From contig DATDPS010000078.1 of NCBI GenBank assembly GCA_035292625.1, forward strand, positions 1 to 19,560: a DNA stretch of 19,560 nucleotides, written 5' to 3'. A program made the position numbers and the translations under genes. This document shows positions 1 through 6,481 of this stretch, one piece after another. Under the pieces are notes generated by a model. It was not told the DNA's origin and ran no database searches. It was given only the letters and a program-made list of their open reading frames with translations. This stretch comes from SHZL01 sp035292625. Its GTDB lineage: Bacteria > Pseudomonadota > Gammaproteobacteria > Xanthomonadales > SZUA-36. The first letter of the stretch is position 1. Each line of letters begins with the position of its first letter.

Positions 1-1
1 A

Positions 2-2035
2 GCAACGTATACGGACAAAGTCCGGTTGCGGCCACCCTGGAAATTCGATCGCAAACAGGCCGCGAGGCTGCTGCAGGAGCAGTTTCGAACGCAGGATCTG
101 TCCGGCTTCGGCATTGAAGAGCTACCTGCCGCCATCACTGCCGCCGGGGTTTTACTGGATTACGTGCAGGAAATGCAAAAAACCGCCCTGCCCCATTTGC
201 GCGGGATCCACCTCGAGCTGGCAGATGAATTCGTCCATCTGGATGCCATCAGCCGGCGCAACCTGGAAATAGACAACAGCCTTGCTGGTCAGTCCGGAGC
301 GTCCCTGGTGGGCGTAATGGACACTTCGGTCACGGCCATGGGTGGCCGTTTGTTGCGCCGCTGGATTGGCAACCCCCTGCGCCACACAGCCACGGTTAAG
401 GGCCGGCACGATGCCGTCGGTGAATTGCTGGCGAGCGATGCATTTGAACCTCTGCGCAAGATCCTGCGTGGCGTGGGCGATATCGAGCGCATTCTTACCC
501 GCATTGCCCTCGCCTCCGCCCGGCCGCGGGATCTCACCACCTTGCGGCATGCCCTTGCGGTAGTGCCGGAACTGTCTGCCCTGCTGGCGCGAGACAGCCA
601 TTCCCGCCTGCGGCAACTAATCGGTGAACTTCCCCCCGTGCCTGGTTTGTTGGACCGGCTGCAACACGCCATTATCAACGACCCACCGGCTTTGATCCGT
701 GATGGCGGAGTGATAGCAGCAGGCTACGATGCGGAACTCGATCGCTTGCGCTCCCTGTCCGGGAATGCCAGCGATTTTCTGCAGGAATATGAACGCTCCC
801 AGCGCGAGCTTAGCGGAATCCCCGGCTTGAAAGTGGGCTACAACCGGGTCCATGGCTATTACATTGAAATCAGTCACGCCCAACAAGCCTTGGTGCCTTC
901 CTTCTATACTCGGAAACAAACCCTCAAGTCCGCTGAGCGTTACATAACCGAAGAGCTCAAAGCTTTTGAGGATCAGGTGCTGTCCAGCCGGGAACGCGCC
1001 CTGGCCCGGGAGAAACACTGCTATGCGGAATTGCTGGAATTGCTGCTGGGGCACATTGAACCCCTGCAGCTCATGGCCCAAAGCCTGGCCTGTCTCGACG
1101 TGCTCTGCGCCTTCGCCGAGCGCGCTGGCAGCCTGAAGTTTTCCAGCCCTGCATTGACCACCACGCCTGGAATCCGCATCAAGGCAGGCCGTCACCCGGT
1201 GGTAGAGATCCTGCAAGATCAGCCATTTACCCCAAATGACCTTGCACTCGGCGATGACCGCCGCATGGTAATCATCACCGGGCCGAACATGGGCGGCAAA
1301 TCCACTTACATGCGCCAGACCGCGCTCATCGTGTTGCTGGCTTATGCCGGCAGCTGGGTACCTGCCCAGAGTGCTGAAATCGGCCCCATCGACCGGATTT
1401 TCACCCGCATCGGCGCCGGTGACGACCTGGCGGGCGGGCGCTCCACCTTCATGGTGGAAATGTCTGAAACGGCCAATATCCTGCACAACGCCACCCCGCA
1501 AAGCCTGGTCTTGATGGACGAAATCGGTCGCGGCACCAGCACCTATGACGGCCTGGCCCTGGCCTGGGCCTGCGCACTGTACCTGGCCCGTAACGTCAAG
1601 GCGTTCTGCCTTTTCGCCACGCATTACTTCGAATTGACTCGCCTGGCGGAAACTGAAAGCGAAGTTGCCAATGTCCATCTGGATGCAATTGAGCACAAGG
1701 ACCGCATCGTGTTTCTGCATTCGGTACAAGAGGGTCCGGCCAGCCAGAGTTATGGGCTGCAAGTTGCAGCGCTCGCCGGTATCCCGCGAACGGTACTGGA
1801 ACAGGCGCGCAGTCACCTGGCGGAACTGGAACGACGGCAGCGCAGCGATTCCCCTCAATTGACCTTATTTGATGGAATTGAGCCGGGGAAGCAAGCTGGC
1901 GGCATCGACACGGAAGATGATCCGCTACGCGTCAGGTTGAACGAAATAGATCCAGACCGGCTTTCACCGCGAGAAGCGCTGGAAACGTTGTACGAATTGA
2001 AATCGCTGGGGGAGAAACCCGGCGCGGAAACTTGA
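2..2035 (+). CDS. mutS: DNA mismatch repair protein MutS (5' end outside window)
   Basis: MutS recognises base mismatches and small loops and, with MutL, starts strand-directed repair. The reading frame is open to the left edge, so the gene begins upstream; compared with E. coli MutS, roughly the first 180 residues (the mismatch-contacting domain and part of the connector) are missing, and about 677 residues remain. What is visible is the connector/core lever and clamp region (the RNLEI segment near nt 260), then the ABC-type ATPase: Walker A GPNMGGKS at nt 1280-1303, Walker B LVLMDEIGRG at nt 1505-1534, and the ATHYFEL histidine-containing switch near nt 1618-1638. The C-terminus carries the short dimer/tetramer-forming tail (LSPREALETLYELKSL). 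No frameshift is seen. It converges on the hslR remnant and htpG. The TTG at 26 is an internal codon, not the start. Confidence 0.98.
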   Translation, partial: ATYTDKVRLRPPWKFDRKQAARLLQEQFRTQDLSGFGIEELPAAITAAGVLLDYVQEMQKTALPHLRGIHLELADEFVHLDAISRRNLEIDNSLAGQSGASLVGVMDTSVTAMGGRLLRRWIGNPLRHTATVKGRHDAVGELLASDAFEPLRKILRGVGDIERILTRIALASARPRDLTTLRHALAVVPELSALLARDSHSRLRQLIGELPPVPGLLDRLQHAIINDPPALIRDGGVIAAGYDAELDRLRSLSGNASDFLQEYERSQRELSGIPGLKVGYNRVHGYYIEISHAQQALVPSFYTRKQTLKSAERYITEELKAFEDQVLSSRERALAREKHCYAELLELLLGHIEPLQLMAQSLACLDVLCAFAERAGSLKFSSPALTTTPGIRIKAGRHPVVEILQDQPFTPNDLALGDDRRMVIITGPNMGGKSTYMRQTALIVLLAYAGSWVPAQSAEIGPIDRIFTRIGAGDDLAGGRSTFMVEMSETANILHNATPQSLVLMDEIGRGTSTYDGLALAWACALYLARNVKAFCLFATHYFELTRLAETESEVANVHLDAIEHKDRIVFLHSVQEGPASQSYGLQVAALAGIPRTVLEQARSHLAELERRQRSDSPQLTLFDGIEPGKQAGGIDTEDDPLRVRLNEIDPDRLSPREALETLYELKSLGEKPGAET

Positions 2036-2041
2036 GCCTGG

Positions 2042-2166
2042 TTAATTTCGAGTCCGGGTAAAATCGATGATCTGCCGCCGCTCGCGCTTGCTTCCCGGGC
2101 CAATGCCCGGGTTTTGAAAAACCGCGCGGCCCATAGCCACTTGTCGATACGGACGGCCTCGTCCAA
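2042..2166 (-). pseudogene. hslR: Remnant of Hsp15 (S4-domain ribosome-associated protein), internal deletion
   Basis: Read on the minus strand from a TTG at 2166, the first 25 or so residues (VRIDKWLWAARFFKTRALARE) match the start of Hsp15, the S4-type RNA-binding protein that recycles stalled 50S subunits with nascent chains. Immediately afterwards the similarity stops in that frame but resumes in the next frame as GSKRERRQIIDFTRTRN followed by TAA at 2044-2042, which looks like the basic C-terminal tail of the same family. An intact Hsp15 is about 130 residues; here only about 41 codons' worth remain, so about 85-90 codons of the S4 domain and middle are gone and the two ends are out of frame. 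The junction lies in a GC-rich stretch with two CCCGGG copies. There is no ATG and no clear ribosome binding site; the remnant starts 16 bases after the htpG stop. An assembly collapse is the alternative. Confidence 0.7.
2094..2115 (+). terminator. Possible terminator hairpin after mutS
   Basis: A seven-base-pair all-GC stem (CCCGGGC / GCCCGGG, 2094-2100 and 2105-2111) with a CAAT loop is followed by four T on the + strand, 58 bases after the mutS stop. It fits a short Rho-independent terminator for mutS. The same bases on the minus strand encode the conserved Hsp15 KTRALARE segment of the hslR remnant, so the hairpin may be a by-product of that coding sequence. The T run is short. Confidence 0.4.
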
Positions 2167-2182
2167 TTGAATGGCCCGGCGT

Positions 2183-4174
2183 TCAGGCTGTAGCTGGCGC
2201 AGCGGTCATGAGGGTATTGATGCGGCGCACGAAACCGGCAGGATCCGGCAACGAGCCGCCTTCCGAGAGCAGGGCCTGCTCGTACAACAGCAGGCACAAC
2301 ATACCAAACTGCTCATCATCGGCTTCGGCTGCAAGGCGCGCCACCAGCGGATGGGAGGCATTGAGTTCAAGGTCCGGCTTGGACTCGGGAATCTGCTGGC
2401 CGGCCTGCTTGAGCAGCTTCTGCAAGTGCAGCGCCATGTCGTGTTCCTTGAGCACCAGGCAGGATGCGGAATCCGTCAAGCGCTGGCTTGGGCGCACTGC
2501 GCTGACGTGACCAGTTAAAGCGTCCGAAACCCGCTTCAGCAAAGCCGGATCGATGGCTGCGGATTCTTCCGTCCTGTCCTTAGCTGCTGCCTCGGCAACA
2601 ACTTCAATGGACGACAGATCGATGTCTCCCTTGGCCACGCTGCGGAAGGGCTTGCCTTCGTATTCATGCAGGTAACTCATCATCCACTCGTCGACCCGGT
2701 CGGACAGCAACAGAACCTCGATGCCTTTCTTGCGGAATATCTCCAGGTGCGGGCTGTTGCTGGCGGCCACATGGTGTTCTGCGGTGATGTAATAAATGCT
2801 GTCCTGCCCCGTTTTCATGCGTGCCAGGTAGGCGGCAAGGTCGGTCTGCGCGCCGGCTGTCGGCTCATGGGTGGAGGCGAAGCGCAACAGATTCAGGATT
2901 CGCTCCCGGTTAGCGAAATCCTCCACCACGCCTTCCTTGAGCACCGATCCGAATTGCTGATAGAAAGATTTATAGGCTTCAGCATCGTCCCGGCTCAGGC
3001 GCGCGATCATATCGAGACTGCGCCGGATCACGGCCGCTCGAATCTTGCCCACAAGCTCGTTTTCCTGCAGCAACTCGCGGGAGACATTCAGCGGCAGATC
3101 CTGCGAATCGACCACGCCACGAATGAAGCGGAGATAGTGCGGCAGCAGCGATTGCGCGCCATCCATGATGAATACGCGGTTGACATACAAGCGCACACCG
3201 GTGCGTTCATCGCGCTGCAACATCAGGTCCAGCGGCGCTTTTTTAGGCGCATACAGCAGAGTGGTGTAGTTCTGTGCGCCCTCCACCTTGTTATGCGCCC
3301 AACACAGGGGGTCATCCAGGTCATGACTCAGGTACTTGTAAAAAGCCCGGTACTCCTCATCACTGATTTCGTTCCGGGGCAAGGTCCATAAAGCCGTTGC
3401 CTTATTCACTTGTTCCCACTCCGGCTCGGCTTCTGCGGTACCTTCCCCAGATTCCTTGAGCAGCATGATGGGAAAACCAATGTGGTCGGAATAGCGCTGG
3501 ATCAGTGATTTAAGCGTCCAGCTTTCCAGGTATTCCTGCTCTGCCGGCTTGAGATGGAGAATGACTTCAGTGCCCGGATGCTCGCGGGGTTCGGACTCGA
3601 TGGTAAATTCACCGCCGCCATCCGACCACCAACGCACCCCCTGTTCTGCCCCGTCCCCGGCTCTGCGGGTCAGCACGGTAACTGCATCTGCCACGATGAA
3701 CGCTGAGTAAAAACCAACGCCAAACTGGCCAATCAGCGACGCATTCGCCTTCTGATCTTCGGCCAATTGTTCGAGGAAGCGGCGCGTGCCAGACCTGGCG
3801 ATCGTGCCGATATTCTCCATCACATCCTGCTGAGACATGCCAATGCCGTTGTCCCGGACAGTAAGTGTTCCGGCTTTCCGGTCCACTTGGATCGTGATCT
3901 GCAAAGCAGCTTCGTTAAGCAAGCCGGGATCCTGCAGGCTGGCGAAACGCAGTCGATCCAGTGCATCGGAGGCGTTGGATATCAATTCCCGCAAAAAAAT
4001 ATCCTTGTTGGAATAAAGGGAATTGATCATCAGCCGCAATACCTGGCGGGTTTCGGCCTGGAATTGATGCCTGACGGCTGTTGCTGCGGCCTTGGATTTT
4101 TTGCCCAAAGTTTTACCTGCAGTTTTACCTGAAGTTTTACTTGACGTTTTGCCTGAGGTCTTGCTTGAGCTCAT
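2183..4174 (-). CDS. htpG: Molecular chaperone HtpG (Hsp90 family)
   Basis: HtpG is the cytosolic bacterial Hsp90, an ATP-driven dimeric chaperone that remodels late folding intermediates. With the ATG at 4174 the protein is 663 residues. The GHKL ATP site is complete: ELISNASDALD with Glu64 and Asn68, DNGIGM at 108-113, and the lid GQFGVGFYSAF at 149-159; the middle and C-terminal dimerisation domains follow without interruption. The first 32 residues are a low-complexity Lys/Ser/Thr/Gly tail (SSKTSGKT-like repeats) absent from E. coli HtpG, which begins close to the QFQAE segment. A longer reading from a TTG at 4225 adds 17 residues that do not look conserved, so 4174 is preferred although its ribosome binding site is weak. 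It follows rplS in the same direction but beyond a strong terminator, so it should have its own promoter; I could not place one confidently. Confidence 0.97.
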   Translation of the reverse strand: MSSSKTSGKTSSKTSGKTAGKTLGKKSKAAATAVRHQFQAETRQVLRLMINSLYSNKDIFLRELISNASDALDRLRFASLQDPGLLNEAALQITIQVDRKAGTLTVRDNGIGMSQQDVMENIGTIARSGTRRFLEQLAEDQKANASLIGQFGVGFYSAFIVADAVTVLTRRAGDGAEQGVRWWSDGGGEFTIESEPREHPGTEVILHLKPAEQEYLESWTLKSLIQRYSDHIGFPIMLLKESGEGTAEAEPEWEQVNKATALWTLPRNEISDEEYRAFYKYLSHDLDDPLCWAHNKVEGAQNYTTLLYAPKKAPLDLMLQRDERTGVRLYVNRVFIMDGAQSLLPHYLRFIRGVVDSQDLPLNVSRELLQENELVGKIRAAVIRRSLDMIARLSRDDAEAYKSFYQQFGSVLKEGVVEDFANRERILNLLRFASTHEPTAGAQTDLAAYLARMKTGQDSIYYITAEHHVAASNSPHLEIFRKKGIEVLLLSDRVDEWMMSYLHEYEGKPFRSVAKGDIDLSSIEVVAEAAAKDRTEESAAIDPALLKRVSDALTGHVSAVRPSQRLTDSASCLVLKEHDMALHLQKLLKQAGQQIPESKPDLELNASHPLVARLAAEADDEQFGMLCLLLYEQALLSEGGSLPDPAGFVRRINTLMTAAPATA

Positions 4175-4268
4175 TGGATTACCAAGGGTAGCCAGGATGC
4201 TTCCAAGGTATGGGTAAACCCGCAACTTTCAAGGAGCCCAACAGGTTATTGCCTTCTGCCTGGCGCAG

Positions 4269-4295
4269 AAAAAAAGCCCGCTGTACAGCGGGCTT
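4269..4295 (-). terminator. Rho-independent terminator after rplS
   Basis: A perfect 22-base palindrome (AAGCCCGCTG / CAGCGGGCTT around TA, 4274-4295) is followed on the minus strand by an uninterrupted run of seven T (4275-4269). It lies 34 bases beyond the rplS stop and is a classic intrinsic terminator closing the rpsP-rimM-trmD-rplS transcript and separating it from htpG. Confidence 0.93.
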
Positions 4296-4328
4296 CCTGT
4301 CTTGATTGTCGACCAAGAGATATGCGTA

Positions 4329-4676
4329 TCAGTTGAGCTTCTCTTTGATACGTGCTGCCTTGCCTTCCAGTTCACGCAGGTAGTACAGCTTGGCGCGGCG
4401 AACATCACCCTTGCGCACGACTTTGATGGAGTCAATGGCGGGACTGTAGGTCTGGAATACGCGCTCGACCCCGGTGCCATGGGAGATTTTGCGCACCGTA
4501 AATGCGGAATGAAGTCCCCGCCTCTTGATGGCAATGACCACGCCTTCAAATGCCTGCAAGCGCTCACGATTGCCTTCTTTTACCTTCACGCTGACAGTAA
4601 CCACATCACCGGGAGAAAATTCCGGGATTTCGCGGCCCATTTGTTCCGCATTGATTTCATCGATAATGTTGCTCAT
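4329..4676 (-). CDS. rplS: 50S ribosomal protein L19
   Basis: L19 sits at the 30S-50S interface of the ribosome. The 115-residue product has the full family pattern: FSPGDVVTVSVKVKEGNRERLQAFEGVVIAI near the N-terminus, RGLHSAFTVRKIS-GTGVERVF in the middle, and KVVRKGDVRRAKLYYLRELEGKAARIKEKL at the end. The ATG at 4676 overlaps the trmD stop as ATGA and is preceded by GAGGA at good spacing, so translation is probably coupled to trmD. It is the last gene of the rpsP-rimM-trmD-rplS run, ahead of a strong terminator. Confidence 0.99.
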   Translation of the reverse strand: MSNIIDEINAEQMGREIPEFSPGDVVTVSVKVKEGNRERLQAFEGVVIAIKRRGLHSAFTVRKISHGTGVERVFQTYSPAIDSIKVVRKGDVRRAKLYYLRELEGKAARIKEKLN

Positions 4677-5476
4677 TTTTTTGGTCCTCGAACAAATCCC
4701 TGGGTTTCTGGTTTTTCGCCGGTTTCTGTCCTGAACTCAGCGAGTAATTTTTCATCTTCACCGCTCAATCGGGCGCGGTCAAGCAAGTCCGGTCTGCGCT
4801 GCCACGTTCGCCCCAGTGACTGTTTGCGGCGCCACCTGCCAATCGCCTGGTGGTCTCCCGACAACAGCACGGGCGGCACTGCCAATCCACTTTCAATTTC
4901 AGGTCGTGTGTAATGCGGGCAATCCAGCAGTCCGCTGGCAAACGAATCCTGTGCCGCGGAATGCTCGTCCCCCAAAACACCGGGCACCAAGCGTACGATC
5001 GCATCGATGACGACCGCTGCTGCCAACTCGCCACCACTGAGGATATAGTCACCGATCGACCACTCCTCATCTATCTCCAGTTCGATCAACCGTTCGTCCA
5101 GGCCTTCATAACGACCACAGACCAGAATCAATTGCCTGCGGCCAGCCAGTTCCCTGACCGCAGCTTCATCCAGTTTTCTGCCCTGCGGGCTGAGCAGGCT
5201 GACAAGCACACTGGCCACTTCCACGGTTTTATCCGGTCCTGTCGCCTGCTTGCGGGCGGCGCGGATTGCTGACCTCATGGGTTCAACCGCTATCACCATG
5301 CCGGGTCCGCCACCATATGGCCGGTCATCCACCGTGCGATGGCGATCAACTGCAAAATCACGCGGGTTGATCAACTGCAGCTGAACCACTCCGTCCCGAA
5401 TGGCCCGGCCAGTAACACCCAGGTTTACCAGCGGCCTGAATTCCTCCGGAAACAGCGTGATCACCTGGATTTCCAT
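4673..5476 (-). CDS. trmD: tRNA (guanine-37-N1) methyltransferase TrmD
   Basis: TrmD methylates N1 of G37 in tRNAs reading CNN codons, using S-adenosylmethionine, and so prevents +1 frameshifting. The 267-residue protein has the SPOUT trefoil-knot signatures: DDRPYGGGPGM, LILVCGRYEGLDER, and EEWSIGDYILSGGELAA, then DCPHYTRPE and the LLSGDHQAI segment with the catalytic-type Asp. The ATG at 5476 lies 3 bases after the rimM stop, and its stop overlaps the rplS start by four bases, so it is embedded in the operon. Confidence 0.99.
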   Translation of the reverse strand: MEIQVITLFPEEFRPLVNLGVTGRAIRDGVVQLQLINPRDFAVDRHRTVDDRPYGGGPGMVIAVEPMRSAIRAARKQATGPDKTVEVASVLVSLLSPQGRKLDEAAVRELAGRRQLILVCGRYEGLDERLIELEIDEEWSIGDYILSGGELAAAVVIDAIVRLVPGVLGDEHSAAQDSFASGLLDCPHYTRPEIESGLAVPPVLLSGDHQAIGRWRRKQSLGRTWQRRPDLLDRARLSGEDEKLLAEFRTETGEKPETQGFVRGPKK

Positions 5477-5479
5477 GGT

Positions 5480-5995
5480 TCAGAAATCCGCTTCCCAATC
5501 CACTGTTACCCGCCCTGCCTGCAGATCAACCTGCTTGACGTAGCCATGCAACACGAACGGGATTAACCTTTCCCGCTCACCACCCACAACCATCACGTCA
5601 TTCGCGCCAGTTGCGAAAAGCGACTTTATCAAACCCAGTTCCTGCCCATCCTGGTTGGTCACTTTCAAGCCCACCAGGTCGGACCAGTAATACTGATCTG
5701 CGGGCAACTCCGGCAATTGATCGCGAAATACCGTGATGTCCTGACCTGCCAGGCTCTCAGCCTCATCCCGGTCGGCAACGCCATCCAACTCTGCAACCAG
5801 GTGTTTGCCCTGGTTTCTGCCAGCCAAAACACGTTTCACCGTTTCACCGGCCCCGATCAGCCAGGGTTGGTAGCTGAAAATCGCGTCCTTCGGATCGGTG
5901 TCTGAGTGAATCTTCAACCAGCCCTTTATGCCGTGCGCTCCGCAGATGCGCCCGAGCAGAACCCTTTGGCGTTTCTTGCCCGGGTCTGCTTGCAC
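5480..5995 (-). CDS. rimM: Ribosome maturation factor RimM
   Basis: RimM binds S19 in the 30S head and assists 16S processing and 30S maturation. From a GTG at 5995 the protein is 171 residues, the normal family length. The N-terminal RimM domain shows LLGRICGAHGIKGWLKIHSDTD and the C-terminal PRC-barrel shows YYWSDLVGLKV with the terminal LIPFV-YVKQVDLQAGRVTVDWEADF. The frame is open further upstream to an ATG at 6091, but that would overlap rpsP by about 75 bases and add a non-conserved tail, so the GTG 20 bases after the rpsP stop is preferred; no strong ribosome binding site is visible, and translation is probably coupled to rpsP. Confidence 0.93.
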   Translation of the reverse strand: MQADPGKKRQRVLLGRICGAHGIKGWLKIHSDTDPKDAIFSYQPWLIGAGETVKRVLAGRNQGKHLVAELDGVADRDEAESLAGQDITVFRDQLPELPADQYYWSDLVGLKVTNQDGQELGLIKSLFATGANDVMVVGGERERLIPFVLHGYVKQVDLQAGRVTVDWEADF

Positions 5996-6015
5996 GGCAG
6001 GGCTGCGTGGCCGTC

Positions 6016-6267
6016 TCAGGCTGCTGCCTTGCGCGCCTCTGAAACCAGTGATTTCACACGGTCGCTGAGTTGCGCGCCAACACCTGTCCAATATTCAACT
6101 CGTTCCAGGTCAACCCGCAGACGCTCTTCCTGGCCGCGTGCTACCGGGTTGAAAAACCCAAGCCGCTCGATCTTGCGGCCATCACGCGCCTGACGGCTAT
6201 CGGTGACTATGATGTGATAGAACGGATGCTTTGTTGCTCCGCCTCGAGACAATCTGATTTTTACCAT
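6016..6267 (-). CDS. rpsP: 30S ribosomal protein S16
   Basis: S16 is a small assembly protein of the 30S body. The 83-residue product matches the whole family: MVKIRLSRGGATKHPFYHI with the conserved Arg/Gly pattern, VTDSRQARDGRKIERLGFFNP, and a C-terminal RVEYWTGVGAQLSDRVKSL helix. The ATG at 6267 follows a 214-base gap carrying a candidate promoter and two hairpins, so rpsP-rimM-trmD-rplS probably has its own transcription start besides any read-through from ffh. The ribosome binding site is unimpressive. Confidence 0.98.
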   Translation of the reverse strand: MVKIRLSRGGATKHPFYHIIVTDSRQARDGRKIERLGFFNPVARGQEERLRVDLERVEYWTGVGAQLSDRVKSLVSEARKAAA

Positions 6268-6285
6268 TGTTAAAGGCCCATTTTG

Positions 6286-6304
6286 CAGCGCCTCACCGGC
6301 GCTG
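6286..6304 (-). promoter_or_regulatory. Hairpin just upstream of rpsP start
   Basis: Minus-strand CAGCGCC-GGTGA-GGCGCTG forms a perfect seven-base-pair stem with a five-base loop, ending 18 bases before the rpsP ATG. No T run follows, so it is not an intrinsic terminator. Its position next to the ribosome-binding region suggests a role in translation control or mRNA stability of the operon, which is inference. Confidence 0.4.
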
Positions 6305-6339
6305 GCTCCTGAAATTCTTAACCGGGATCCAAATGTCCG

Positions 6340-6372
6340 TTCGGTTCCGGTTGACTGTCGTTCCGGACCGAA
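6340..6372 (-). promoter_or_regulatory. Second hairpin in the rpsP leader
   Basis: Minus-strand TTCGGTCCGG pairs with CCGGAACCGAA (ten pairs and one bulged A) across a 12-base loop. It lies downstream of the candidate rpsP promoter and so would be in the 5' untranslated leader of the transcript. Confidence 0.4.
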
Positions 6373-6414
6373 GCATGCAACAAACCCTCCCGCAACGGGT
6401 TCGGCAAACCGGGC

Positions 6415-6443
6415 ATTGTACCGTTAACCCGGTCAAAAGAAAA
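6415..6443 (-). promoter_or_regulatory. Candidate sigma-70 promoter for rpsP operon
   Basis: On the minus strand a TACAAT (6420-6415) matches the -10 consensus at five of six bases. The hexamer 17 bases upstream, TTTTCT (6443-6438), is a poor -35; a better TTGACC lies too close. A start near 6408 would give a leader of about 140 bases. The -10 is good and the -35 weak. Confidence 0.35.
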
Positions 6444-6481
6444 CCGCAGCATTCCCGTGTCTGCCAATGGATATTCCGGGT

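Noticed and set aside
617..1858. A 413-codon open frame antisense to mutS
   Set aside because: It lies wholly within mutS, has no recognisable domain or ribosome binding site, and its length is explained by the GC-rich codon use of mutS.
2666..3391. A 241-codon open frame antisense to htpG
   Set aside because: It mirrors conserved htpG codons, has no family signature and no promoter; a shadow frame.
4850..5272. Open frame antisense to trmD
   Set aside because: Fully inside trmD on the opposite strand, without protein-like features.
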